From Spinacia oleracea (lineage: Eukaryota > Streptophyta > Magnoliopsida > Caryophyllales > Amaranthaceae), in contig NC_079487.1 in assembly GCF_020520425.1 (NCBI RefSeq), positions 4,015,501 through 4,079,500 on the forward strand: 64,000 nucleotides of DNA, read 5' to 3'. Shown here in pieces: positions 1-10,496 of this stretch. A model generated the notes under the pieces. The model saw only the letters and a list, made by a program, of their open reading frames with translations, had not been told where the DNA came from and did no database searches. A program made the position numbers and the translations under genes. Position 1 is the stretch's first letter, and each line of letters begins with the position of its first letter.

Positions 1-2
1 AC

Positions 3-1008
3 TTCCAAACCTCCTCACAAGGGGTACGAGCTTATGATAACTCCCGAAGGCCTGTGTTGGGAAAAATCAACCTTACCATAAAAACTGGGCCTGTGGCACG
101 CACCACGGACTTTCAAATAATCGACATCAAGCCCACTTTCAACCTCCTCTTGGGGCGACCTTGGCTCCATGACTTAGGAGGTGTGGCTTCAACCTTGCAC
201 CAAATGGTTAAACTTAACCATAACGGGGTAATACTAGAAATTCACGCCCCTCCTCTCGACGTCAGTTGTACTATGGTTGGAACGTCTGAAACTGCAGACG
301 ACCTTTATGGGTTTCAAATGGAAGAAACAATCCAGTTCGTCGAAGATTATGATCCAGCATTCCTAGACCCGCATGCATCCCGAGTCATCCCTAGAATGCT
401 GTTGGCTCAAGGTTATTTCCCAGGAACCCCATTGGGCATAAGGAAGAAGGAATGTACATTCCACCCTTTTCCCGACAAATCTACTCCCTTTGGCTTAGGT
501 TATGAACCAACGGAGGAAGATATTGCTGATCGCCTATCTAGGCTACGCCTTAACAAAGCCAAACAAACCACCCTCCTTCCCCCCATATCAAAGGACCCTT
601 AACGGGATGTTTGTTCGGGAAGGAGAAAGACACCCATGCTGTGATTTCCCTGAACCCTTCGTTCAGGATGGCTTGCTAAAACCCGGATTTGAAATCTTCC
701 ATGACTGCCACACCTTGGATGAGGCACCCCACCTCACCAAGACTAAAACAGCTGAAATATTGGACAACCAGGCTCTATGGACATTGTTTAACGAATCGAG
801 GCCTATGGAGAACGAGACTGTGATGACTACCCTAGCTTTACAAGATGAAGGTTTCGATCCAACCCGGTTAATCTCTCCTGCATCAATACTAGATGAGGTC
901 GGGAACGGATGGGTGAAGACATATCAGTGGGTCAACGCAAAAGGAATAGGATTCAAGATGAGTACCGGTGAAGGACCGGAGTTTTATGAGACTAAACCCC
1001 AGGCTTGA
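3..1008 (+). pseudogene. Tat-like Ty3/gypsy gag-protease fragment, frameshifted, no RT
   Basis: The reading frame is already open at the left edge, so this is the 3' part of a longer gag-pro. It reads through a retropepsin C-terminal half with the motif LLLGRPWLH (near 149-175), then a G-patch-like stretch (residues LAQGYFPGTPLGI, near 400-440). The first frame stops at 602. The continuation lies one frame over (about 502-1008) and the switch coincides with a run of six C at 579-584, so a one-base slip is likely. The second part carries an FPEPF...GFEIFHDC segment that in Tat elements sits between protease and RT. The frame ends at 1008 and no RT, RNase H or integrase follows, so this copy looks non-autonomous. 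The catalytic Asp triad would lie left of the window. Lineage (Tat/Retand) is inferred from the G-patch and the antisense gene downstream. Confidence 0.75.
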
Positions 1009-2297
1009 GCCATATAGAGCACCATTAGTAGTTCTTTAGATTGATAGAAAAAATATTAGAGACTTTAGATGGTCCTAAGGCCCTTTAGAATATGGGTCAG
1101 TTTTATTTCAGTGTGTTTTCCTTACTTTCCAAATCAATAAAGGCGTAATATTTCTCCTAAAAATTTTATTCTAACACTAAATAAACACCAAATGTACTTG
1201 CAAAATAAAATAAAAAAAAATAAAGAAGCGGCCCACTATAGGCCCAACAAACAAAGCCCACTCGGTTTTGAAATAATTCCATGTGAACCAGTTCCCGAAA
1301 CCCACAAAATAAACCACACTATCCCATCCTCAAAACCTAAAAAGCCAACCAATGTCATCATAAGAGCCAATCCATGCAACCCAAAATCAAAAAGAAATCA
1401 AAATTTTAAAACAAATGCAAATGTTACCAAAAAAATAAATTCATAAAACATAGAATCCACCAACAGCTGTTTCACATAGATTCCATCATACCCTCCACAA
1501 AGATCTTCATAAGTTCCGCACCCTAACTCCATTTTCAAAGCTATTTTGAGTCACCAATAGAAAAAAATAATCTGGACAAAAATGCGTTTCACGCTAACAG
1601 TCAAAAAAGCCTCCAAAATAGCCTCAAAATTAACTTTAACTACGAAGCAAAATATCAAGGCACAAAAAACGAAATAGAAATAAACGCAAGAACATGTGAA
1701 GCAAAAACGTCAAAATTGACCGCCCGAGTTATTTTCAGCGCCCAGGGCTGGGCGCCGAAATTTCTGACGCCCCAGCCTAGGCGTTGAAACTCTCTGCCTG
1801 CCAAAAGTTTTCCTTTTTTCGAAAAGTGCTCGTCATTTTATCCGCACACAACGGAAAAATAACGAACACTTGGGGGGTACAGTACGTATCCAAATAGGTT
1901 TACCAACAAATTGGTCGAATTTTACGCAACCTATGGAAAACGGCAGATGAAAATAATGGCAAATACTTCACTCATTTGACCGATTAAGTAATATGTTTCC
2001 ACTTCAGGACATATCTACCGAAATCCGGCATACTAGAACTTATTCTAAAGCTAAGAACTACGCGCGACCTGATTCTGACAAGATACGTAGGCAATCCTTA
2101 CCAAGGATTCGGTCCAAATAATAATTAAAAAATTATATTCTTTGTGTAAAAAAGTGTTAGACATATAAACAAAATTGAATGGAAACTAAAAATACGCCTT
2201 TATTAAAATATAATAAGAAGGAAAACAAAGTGCTAGGAATAAAAACAAACACAACTGAAATAAATAGAGGGCACCTACACCCTAGCAAAGAACTACA
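1009..2297. other. Non-coding internal region of the Tat-like element
   Basis: No convincing gene. AT-rich sequence that lies between the gag-pro stop and the 3' end of the antisense mobile-domain gene. It holds one copy of the GC-rich dyad cassette (1732-1790). Short ORFs here are Lys/Asn-rich and have no recognisable motif. Confidence 0.6.
1732..1790. repeat. Dyad cassette, copy 1
   Basis: A roughly 60-bp cassette of two consecutive palindromes built on GCGCCCAG..CTGGGCGC, bounded by TTTCAGCG on the left and CGTTGAAAC on the right, so the whole unit is also a larger inverted repeat. Four further copies lie at 3340, 4266, 6502 and 9301. Confidence 0.8.
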
Positions 2298-4106
2298 CTA
2301 CTCTAGTTCTTCCGGATCATCAAATAAGGTCTTGAAGAGAGCAATGTTCGCAGGATCCACCCCCATAGTCTTCTGCGCTGCCCCAATATCAATCTCCATA
2401 AGAACTGGCTCCTGGACACTAACTTCCAAAGATGCCAAAGCTTTAGAAACATTCTCAGTTATAGCCCGCTCAGCCTCAAGGGCACAAACAGTGGTGGGAG
2501 AAGGATTACTATCATCAACTGGACTAGCCACTGTTTCTACAGGCGGCTGAGCCTTCCTAACCCATACATTGTTCCGGCGACGATCTCCGCGAGAGCTTGC
2601 ATTTCTTTTAACAACAGCAGGCCCCTTCATGTTAGGCATCTTTGTAGGCCTGACACTGGAACGGGGAAGAACTTCCTTTCGCTTTCGATCAGGACGAGCT
2701 TTCACAGTCTTAAAACTATAGGTACGAGGTCTGGCAGAATCAGGACCCTCATACTTAACACGAATACGAGGTATCAAAAGCTCAGCCGGCTCCCCATTAC
2801 GAGCCTCGGTCCTCACATCCTTGTCATCGGAACTCATCCACAACTTATAGTTTTCAGAAAGACCCATAAAACCATTTGTAGCTACAGCCCAACGCGGGAG
2901 ACCATCATAATACCTAGCCCACGCTAAGACCCGTGTTTGTGCAAAGGTCGCTACCTTAGGTGGTACCGTATCAGAAAAGGGGATAGTCTGCCTTAAACCA
3001 TATTGACGCATGACTCGGTAAGGGAAAATATAAATGGGACAAGATAGCCCCAACAAAGAAACATAAACCGATACATCAGACCCCCCTGTCATAGTAGTCA
3101 AACCCCACCATGGTACCACCCACTTAATAGAACAAATGCCATAAGTAAAAAAGGAGGTCCATTCGGCCTCGTCCTGGCCTTGGTGCAAGTATTTTCGGTT
3201 ACCCAAAGCTATAGGGCGATAATGTTTAGGATCGGCAGAAGCTTCCAAAAGTCTAAGCCGTTCCGCAAGCCAAATCTGCAAAAACAGGTACGATCGAATC
3301 AAAAGAATGAAAAGAAAGAAAAAAGGTTCCTGGGGCGCAGTTTCAACGCCCAGGACCAGGCGCCGAATAGTCCAGCGCCCTGCCCTGGGCGCTGAAACTC
3401 AGCCCCAGGCAAAAAGAAATATATAAAAGTGGCGTATGTGTGCGCAAAGAAAAAAATAGATTACCTGCAGTAATAGGGGGCTTCCCTTAAAAATTTCGGA
3501 TTTGGCATCCCTCTTCAGCTCATCCGCACTCAGCAAAGTCTCAGCAACAACCAACGGCATAATAGAATAGCAACTTTCCATCTGGCTAATCAAGGGGATC
3601 AGCCTTATGTCACCGAACTCACCATTATTATTCGACAGCAAATAATGATTCAACAAGCAAAATACAAGGGCTCGGATGTTCAATTTTTGTTCGGTCATAT
3701 TCTTACTAGGCCTAAAATGATGTTTTACGAGTTTTGCCAAGTTAACCTTATCGTCTACAACAAGTTCAGCAAACATGTTATCATCTAGCCCTAGGAAAGC
3801 CCTTATGGTTGTTTTACCCTCTTCAATAGTGCCAGGAGTAACAGGAGTAGCATTAGTAGGATAACCAAGGATCGCAGCAAATTCATCAGGCAAAGGACAT
3901 ATTTCATTGCCCCGAAAGGAAAAAACATGATGATCGGAGTCCCAAAAGTTTAGGGCAGCATGCAGAAAATTATAATCAATATTAATTTGTTGTAAGCCTA
4001 AAAGTGCCTCTAACTGGTATTCTTTTAACAAAGCTTTTTCTGTGGGAGTAAGGGCTCGTAGCCAACGCCTAACAGTCCGTTGGAGTGAGAAAGTAGGGAT
4101 CGACAT
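2298..4106 (-). CDS. Antisense plant-mobile-domain gene inside the Tat-like element, two exons
   Basis: Two minus-strand ORFs join through a canonical intron. Exon 1 is 4106-3465 (214 codons, ending LLLQ at CTGCAG|GTAATC). Exon 2 is 3275-2298 (325 codons plus stop, starting IWLAERLRLLE after TTTTTGCAG). The 189-bp intron 3464-3276 keeps phase 0. The roughly 539-residue product has the layout of plant mobile domain (PMD, DUF7745-like) proteins: FLHAALNFWDSDHHVF, an LPDEFAAILGYP motif, then IWLAERL and a region ending in YDGLPRWAV. A basic, low-complexity tail follows, with an acidic end. Extra antisense ORFs with this domain are known from Tat-lineage elements; their role is not known. The ORFs show no internal stop although the element's gag-pro is broken. 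It lies antisense between gag-pro and the 3' LTR, with its own TATA box upstream. Confidence 0.75.
3340..3400. repeat. Dyad cassette, copy 2 (in the antisense gene's intron)
   Basis: Starts GTTTCAACGCCCAGG and ends CTGGGCGCTGAAACTC. It lies wholly inside the intron 3276-3464 of the antisense gene, so it would be present in pre-mRNA and removed by splicing. Confidence 0.8.
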
Positions 4107-4188
4107 GGCAAAAGCAGTAAATAATTAGAGCACAGCAAAAAGGGAGAAAGAATTTGAGAGTGGTGGAAAATAAGGACGTACCTAGCCC

Positions 4189-4200
4189 CTATATATAGCT
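4189..4200 (-). promoter_or_regulatory. TATA box for the antisense mobile-domain gene
   Basis: On the minus strand the sequence reads AGCTATATATAGGGG. It lies about 85 bp upstream of the ATG at 4106, a normal plant TATA-to-ATG distance. It faces the antisense gene, so that gene probably has its own promoter and does not depend on LTR transcription. Confidence 0.6.
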
Positions 4201-4265
4201 GAACGCACCCAATAAACATCCTGATCCCATTCGGAAACGTGCTTAGAAATCCGAAAATCAAAGAA

Positions 4266-4324
4266 CTTTCAGCGCCCACCTCTGGTCGCCGAAATTTTTA
4301 ACGCCTGACCTTGGGCGCTGAAAA
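4266..4324. repeat. Dyad cassette, copy 3 (upstream of the antisense promoter)
   Basis: Diverged copy (TTTCAGCGCCC ... TTGGGCGCTGAAAA). It lies about 65-130 bp upstream of the antisense TATA box. Confidence 0.7.
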
Positions 4325-4985
4325 TGCAGCCAAGGCCCAGATTTCACAAAACACGGAACAGGAAAGACTTAGGACCGTGTTGCTAAAACACGAGGCCCTA
4401 TTACAAGTAAGATCAAGCCCAAAGCACCTTTAGCTCCCAAATAAGCAAAAAATAATAATAACATTGAAACTTGGTCGAAACTTAGACTCATCTCAGAAAA
4501 CGCTCATGTATACTTTTCAAAAAAAGCAAGTTAAATATCATGGTCATTCTTCGAAACACCAAAAGTATGTGTCGTCAAGTCGTTGGTTTTCCAAATAGAA
4601 AATGTCTGTCTGTCAAAGGGATAATCCGGGCCAAGCCAAAACCGGATGTCGCCTGAAAGCTAAAGTCGCACTCCACGGCTTCACTAAAATAGCACACTAC
4701 TATAGGAGGTCGCTCGCACATACGAGCGTGACCCCAAACATGATTACAAGACGCGAAAAACAACCGACGAGCCCCAACACTTGGGGGCTCGCGAAAAGTG
4801 GACTCCAACAAAGAGCGCGCAATCAAAATCACATTCCCAGACTGCGCCACGCACCATATCATGTTTAGATATCTCAAAAAATATATTGTTAAATATACAC
4901 AGTGTGGACCCGCTTATAGGACACATCTAATCAGGAAATATTACGACCCACCAACAGGTTGTAATCACCAAAAGCTCTTCTACAT
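4325..4985. other. Non-coding Tat internal region
   Basis: No gene recognised. Overlapping ORFs of 60-100 codons on both strands (about 4575-5079) mirror each other and have no motif. The sequence leads into the GC-rich minisatellite. Confidence 0.5.
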
Positions 4986-4989
4986 AGGC

Positions 4990-5420
4990 AAAATAAGAAA
5001 TTCAAAACGGGCTCGCCCACCCTCAGCGGGCGGGGTCTGCGTCACTAGCCGCGCAGGTCCTCGGTTTTTCGAAGAATAAAGTCTTCAAATTTAAAATAGG
5101 CTCGCCATCTTCAGCCGGCGGGGTCTACGGCGCAAACCACGTAGGTCCTTATTTTCAAAAAAAAAACAAAAATTTCAAAACAGATTCGTCCACTTCTATC
5201 GGACGAGGCGTCCACCCTCAGCGGACAGGTTCGCCATCTTCAGCCGGCGGGGTCTACGTCACAAACCGCGTAGGTCCTTATTTTCAAAAACATCAAACAG
5301 ATTCGTCCACTTCTATCGGACGGGGGGTCCACCCTCAGCGGACAGGCTGGCCCACCTTCAGCGCGCGGGGTCTGCGTCACTAACAGCGCAGGTCCTTAGT
5401 CGCTGCAGCGATAACTTTTA
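4990..5420. repeat. GC-rich imperfect minisatellite, block 1
   Basis: Imperfect units of roughly 60-120 bp. Recurring modules are GCTCGCC..TTCAGC.GGCGGGG, GTCT(G/A)CGTCAC..CCGCG(C/T)AGGTCC and GATTCGTCCACTTCTATCGG. Several modules are self-complementary, such as CTGCG/CGCAG. A second block with the same modules precedes the second LTR. Confidence 0.75.
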
Positions 5421-5606
5421 TCGGTTTTCCCTTTTTCCGAAAATCAAAGGATCGGTTTTCCCTTTTTCCGAAAATCAAAGGATCGGTTTTCCCTTTTTCC
5501 GAAAATTAAAGGATCGGTTTTCCCTTTTTCGGAAAATTAAAGGATTGGTTTTCCCTTTTTCCAAAAATTAAAGGATTGGTTTTTCGTTTTTCCAAAAAAG
5601 AGCGAT
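5421..5606. repeat. 31-bp tandem array, about six units
   Basis: Units start TCGGTTTTCCCTTTTTCCGA at 5421, 5452, 5483, 5514, 5545 and 5576, an exact 31-bp period. Later units drift to TTGG and CCAAAAAT. The second block (about 8318-8405) has only two to three units, so the arrays differ in length. Confidence 0.85.
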
Positions 5607-6019
5607 GTGTTGGGTTTTCCTTCGTTTTACGTCCTATAAAAACAAGGGGGTTTTCTCGTTTAGCTAGCCCTGAAAATGAGAATCTTTAAAAACGTTTTAC
5701 CTCGTGATTGGGCTTGGCCAGGCCCAATTACACTTTACAGCTTTAATTTCGAAAACATTTGTAGTTACTCCCAATGACAAAGTTAGGGAGTTTCTGCGCA
5801 TCTTTAGATCCTTCCAATGACAAAGTGAGGAAGTTTCTATACTATCAGTTGACAAATCCCAATGACACGTGAGGGATATGTCGACATTTCAAGTGATGAC
5901 CCTTAAGTCAAATGTTATCACTCGGGGGCTCGTGAGACCCTAGCAAAACAGGTCACATACACCATGGCTTGTGTGACGCACTCCGTCTAATACTTTGACC
6001 ATCGTCTTACTTCAAGACT

Positions 6020-6039
6020 CAGTCAAAGTGGGGGCTAAC
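6020..6039 (+). other. Polypurine tract before Tat LTR 1
   Basis: CAGTCAAAGTGGGGGCTAAC directly precedes the TG of the LTR at 6040. This is the position and base composition of a plus-strand priming tract and defines LTR 1 as the 3' LTR of the left element. Confidence 0.7.
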
Positions 6040-6501
6040 TGTAGACACCTACTTTTGTCCCCGTTCCCGCAAGGGAAAGGTTCAATGATGAAAGCATAAA
6101 AACTCCACTTGACAACGCATCTCCTATAAAATAAACGAATCTCGATTCCCCATTTCATTTCACCCGAAACCTGCTATTTATGGAAACCTGCTAAAAATAG
6201 TAACTGCCGTAAAAAGTAGCTTCTAAAAGTGGCAAATCATAAAAGATAGAAACCTGTCAGAATTAGGTGTTGCATTCCAACATAAATCCTAAATGAGATA
6301 GAAAACTGCGAGAATCCTATTCCTAATAGGATTCGGAAATAAGAGTTACGTATTAATTAAAATCCTAACGAGCCTAGAGTTCGTAACGGGCCCAGACGCA
6401 TTCCGTCACAAAATTGATACGCGCTAAAAGACTCGAATTAATCTCAAACTCTACGGATTTTAGGAATCCGAATCTGACTAAACAAAGCTGCCCAGACCCT
6501 A

Positions 6502-6560
6502 TTTTCAACGCCTGGCTCTGGGCGCCGAAATCTTCGGCGCCCAGGCCTGGGCGCTGAAAA
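6502..6560. repeat. Dyad cassette, copy 4 (LTR 1 U3)
   Basis: TTTTCAACGCCTGGCTCTGG through CTGGGCGCTGAAAA. Its outer edge lies about 75 bp upstream of the LTR TATA box, a promoter-proximal position. Confidence 0.8.
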
Positions 6561-6635
6561 TACCTGGGTACGTCTCTTTTCCTAATTCTTTGTGGATTAG
6601 AACTCTGCAATTCTATCTTTCCACGAACTCTTCCC

Positions 6636-6643
6636 TATAAATA
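6636..6643 (+). promoter_or_regulatory. TATA box of Tat LTR 1
   Basis: TATAAATA in the context CCCTATAAATAGGCCCC, followed by an ACACAACAACAC stretch typical of a plant leader. Confidence 0.7.
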
Positions 6644-7498
6644 GGCCCCTAGTTTCAACGTGAAAGAACACACAACAACACATAATTATATTCTGAGTAT
6701 TGACTCCAACCCTTGGCCTAAGCCTCTCGCTGCGAAATTGTTCACACGTTCTGTCGTAATCGATCCATAAATCGAACAGAACGTATCCTATTCCATAATT
6801 GAGATTCGTTAAAAAGGAGAAATAGCAAAGTCAAAGTGGTTAGTTTTCTGAGAACCGTGACGCACCTCTCAAGGGTGCGTCGTAATGTGTCCCTTTTCGA
6901 TGATTTAACTGCTTTCCTCGCCCTTTTTATGAACTGTTAAACTAACCTAATATGATTGTTCTATCACGCCTAACAAATATAATATTTTTGGGAAATCGGA
7001 TTATCATGCTAGGTCCCTTAATGTTATTTAAATCAGATAATCACGATCGAATTAGTATTATATGTTGCATATTACTAAAATCAACTCAGATTAGTTTAAT
7101 AGTTAACGCATGTCCCTTCAATTATTTATGCTGAGCTACTAAGGATATCCTGCCTCTGGAGTTATCGACGAGCGAATTACTCCTCTCGGTTGTTACAGTT
7201 CCCCGAACCCTCAATCTCTACCTTGCGGGTGTATATTGAGAGATCCCCACACCAGGGATCACAAGGGAACCTACGGCCGTCGTGGTCAAACATAATTGCA
7301 CTCCCTTTATGTCACAATAACCGGGTTTTGTCAGTTTTTCTCATTGTCGTTAAAAACTGAATGGCGACTCCTATATTACTAGTCAATTGGGTGTATACTC
7401 ACAGAAAATCCAATTACACTTGATTGAATAAAAAGAATCGTCACACCCACGAGGGACAAGGTCACGCATTAGCCTCGCGCTTTTTCGACCCCCTTACA

Positions 7499-7785
7499 CA
7501 TAGTCCCCTAATCAAGGACCCAGGTAATGGCAAAATTGAGCCATAAAGACTAGCTCAAAACCATGAAGGAAGATGACCACAAGACAATGGTCCGTCTAAG
7601 CACGTTGTCAACCCACATTCAGGTTGCAACTAAATCCGAGCATCCCTCGGAAGAATTCGCTCCTACAAGAATGAATAAAAAGAAATTCTCAAAAAAAATC
7701 ACAAGAAAAAAAATGAAATAGGGACTTGCGCACCTCAATCAGGCAAGATCGAACCACGCGAGTTCCAAATTAAAAAAAAACGAAT
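7499..7785. other. Spacer between LTR 1 and the second minisatellite block
   Basis: No gene and no sequence that I recognise as a tRNA primer site after the LTR 1 end. I see no clear match to the region before the first minisatellite block, so this segment may come from a second, partly deleted element. Confidence 0.4.
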
Positions 7786-7789
7786 TCAG

Positions 7790-8405
7790 GGACGTCCACT
7801 CTCAGCGGACAGGGCTCGCCCACCTTCAGCGGGCGGGGTCTGCGTCACTAGCCGCGCAGGTCCTCAGTTTTCGAAAATGAAAAGAAAATAAAATCTTCAA
7901 AATAAAACAGGCTCGCCATCTTCAGCCGGCGGGGTCTGCGTCACTAACCGCGCAGGTCCTTAGTTTTCAAAAAATGAGATCTTCAAAACACAAACAGGCT
8001 CGCCATCTTCAGCCGGCGGGGTCTACGTCACAAACCGCGTAGGTCCTTATTTTCAAAAAGCACAAACAAAACTCAAAATAGATTCGTCCACTTCTATCGG
8101 ACGGGGGTGTCCACCCTTAGCGGACAGGTTCGCCATCTTCAGCCAGCGGGGTCTACGTCACAAACCGCGTAGGTCCTTATTTTCAAATTTCAAAAACAGA
8201 TTCGTCTACTTCTATCGGACAGGGTGTCCACCCTTAGCGGACAGGCTCGCCATCTTTAGCCGGCGGGGTCTGCGCCACTAACCGCGCAGGTCCTTAGTCG
8301 CTGCAGCGATAACTTTTTCTGGTTTTCCCTTTTTCCAAAAATTAAAGGACTGGTTTTCCCTTTTTCCAAAAATTAAAGGATTGGTTTTCCGTTTTTCCAA
8401 AAAAG
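7790..8405. repeat. GC-rich minisatellite block 2 with short 31-bp array
   Basis: Same modules as 4990-5606 in a different unit order and number, followed by two to three 31-bp units. The following stretch up to the polypurine tract (8406-8820) is near-identical to 5607-6020. Confidence 0.75.
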
Positions 8406-8819
8406 AGCGATGTGCTGGATTTTCCTTCGTTTTACGTCCCATAAAAACAAGGGGGTTTTCTCGTTTAGCTATCCCTGAAAATGAGAATCTTTAAAAACAT
8501 TTTTACCTCGTGATTGGGCTTGGCCAGGCCCAATTACACTTTATAGCTTTGATTTCAAAAAACTCTGTAGCTACTCCCAATGACAAAGTAAGGGAGTTTC
8601 TGCGCACCTTTAGATCCTTCCAATGACAAAGTGAGGAAGTTTCTATACTATTCGTTGACAAATCCCAATGACACGTGAGGGATATGTCGACACTTCAAGT
8701 GATGACCCTTAAGTCAAATGTTATCACTCGGGGGCTCGTGAGACCCTCGCCAAAACAGGTCACCATGGCTTGTGCGACACACTCCGTCTAATACTTTGAC
8801 CATCGTCTTATTCCAAGAC

Positions 8820-8840
8820 TCAGTCAAAGTGGAGGCTAAC
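8820..8840 (+). other. Polypurine tract before Tat LTR 2
   Basis: AGTCAAAGTGGAGGCTAAC next to the TG at 8841; one G-to-A change from the first copy. Confidence 0.7.
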
Positions 8841-9300
8841 TGTAGACACCTACTTTTGTCCCCATTCCCGAAATGGAAGGTTCGATGATGAAAACGTAAA
8901 TCTCCACTTGACAACGCATCTCCTATAAAATAACGAATCTCAATTCCCCTTTTCATTTCACCCGAAACCTGCTATTTATGGAAACCTGCTAAAAATAGTA
9001 ACTGCCGTAAAGGGTAGTTGCTAAAAGTAGTAAGAATAAAAAGATAGAAACCTGTCAGAATTAGGTGTTGCACTCCAACATAAATCCTAAAAGAGATAGA
9101 AATTGTAAAAGGAATTCTATTCCTATCGCAGTTCGATAAAAGAGTTAACGTATTAATTAAACTCATAACGAACCTAGAGTTCGTAAAGGGCCCAGACGCA
9201 TTCCGTCGTAAATTGATACACACCAAATTACTCGGATTAAGTCTCTTAATGAACTCCGTACTCTAGAGTCCAATCTGACAAAGAATTCTGCCAGACCCTA

Positions 9301-9359
9301 TTTTCAACGCCCAGCCCTGGGCGCCGAAATCTTTGACGCCCAGAGCTGGGCGCCGAAAA
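9301..9359. repeat. Dyad cassette, copy 5 (LTR 2 U3)
   Basis: TTTTCAACGCCCAGCCCTGG through GGGCGCCGAAAA. It sits at the same place relative to the TATA box as in LTR 1. Confidence 0.8.
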
Positions 9360-9436
9360 TACCTGGGACGGATTCTTTTCCTAATCCGTTTCGTATTCAA
9401 ATTCCTGAAAAACTATCTTTCTACGCCACTTTTTCC

Positions 9437-9444
9437 TATAAATA
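9437..9444 (+). promoter_or_regulatory. TATA box of Tat LTR 2
   Basis: TATAAATA in the same leader context as LTR 1. Confidence 0.7.
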
Positions 9445-10305
9445 GACCCCTAAGTTCGACGTGAAAAGAACACACAACACACACACAATTATATTCTGAG
9501 TATTGACTCCAACCCTTAGCCTAAGCCTCACGCTGCGAAATAGTTCACGCGTTCTGTCGCAATCGATCCATAAATCGAACAGAACGTATCCTGTCCCATA
9601 ATTGAGATTCGTTAAATAAAAAGGAGAAATAGCAAAGTCAAAGTGGTTAGTTTTCTGAGAACCGTGACGCACCTCTCAAGGGTGCGTCGTAATGTGTCCC
9701 TTTTCGATGATTTAACTGCTTTCCTCGCCCTTTTTATGAACTGTTAAACTAACCTAATCTGATTGTTCTATCACGCCTAACAAATATAATATTTTTGGGA
9801 AATCGGATTATCATGCTAGGTCCCTCAATGCTATTTAAATCAGATAATCACGATCGAATTAGTATTATATGTTGCATATTGCTAAAATCAACTCAGATTA
9901 GTTTAATAGTTAACGCATGTCCCTTCAATTATTTATGTTGAGCTAGTAAGGATATCCTGCCTCTGGAGTTATCAACGAGCGAAGTACTCCTCTCGGTAGT
10001 TACAGTCCCCCGAACCCTCAATCTCTACCTTGCGGGTGTATATTGAGAGATCCCCACACCAGGGATCACAAGGGAACCTACGGCCGTTGTGGTCAAACAT
10101 AATTGCACTCCCTTTATGTCACGATAACCGGGTTTTGTCAGTTTTTCACATTGTCGTTAAAAACTGAATGGCGACTCCTATATTACTATTCAATTGGGTG
10201 TAAACTCACAGGAAATCCAATTACACTTGATTGAATAAAAAGAATCGTCACACCCACGAGGGATGAGGTCACGCATTAGCCTCGCGCTTTTTCGACCCCC
10301 TCACA

Positions 10306-10496
10306 GTGACCCTACGGGTTCAGTCAAGAGTAAGCTGTGGATTAATATTATTAATTCCACTTGAACTGAAGCGGCCTCTAGCTAGGCATTCAGCTCACTT
10401 GATCTCACTGAATTAATAACTTGTTAATTAATACTGAACCGCATTTATTAGACTTAACATTAAATGCATATTGGACCAAGGGCATTATTTCCTTCA
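10306..10496 (-). mobile_element. 3' LTR fragment of copia B
   Basis: First 191 bp of the LTR in element orientation, ending at 10306 where the Tat LTR begins. It matches the start of the LTRs at 13945, 22747, 32352 (minus) and 59136. Confidence 0.85.

Larger units (their letters stand above)
6040..7498 (+). mobile_element. Tat-like LTR 1
   Basis: Starts TGTAGACACCTACTTTTGTC and ends TTCGACCCCCTTACA. It aligns end to end with LTR 2 (8841-10305) with scattered substitutions and small indels. A TATA box is at 6636-6643 and a dyad cassette at 6502-6560, upstream of it. The 5' border abuts a polypurine tract. No target duplication is visible at its right border, where 7499 onward is element-like sequence, so LTR 1 is internal to a recombined or nested array. 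Confidence 0.85.
8841..10305 (+). mobile_element. Tat-like LTR 2
   Basis: Starts TGTAGACACCTACTTTTGTC and ends CGACCCCCTCACA. The flank from 10306 (GTGACCCTACGGG) continues a copia LTR that is seen uninterrupted at 32160, so this is the outer right end of the Tat insertion. The expected 5-bp target duplication is GTGAC; its partner lies left of the window. The TATA box is at 9437-9444. Confidence 0.85.

Noticed and set aside
1192..1446. 84-codon Lys/Asn-rich ORF
   Set aside because: AT-rich non-coding retrotransposon sequence; no domain and no support.
4990..5606. Regularly spaced repeats that at first sight recall a CRISPR array
   Set aside because: Units are contiguous or irregular, with no unique spacers, and the context is a plant retrotransposon.
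8714..9672. Three minus-strand ORFs of 78-84 codons across Tat LTR 2
   Set aside because: Not preserved in the near-identical LTR 1 and without any motif.
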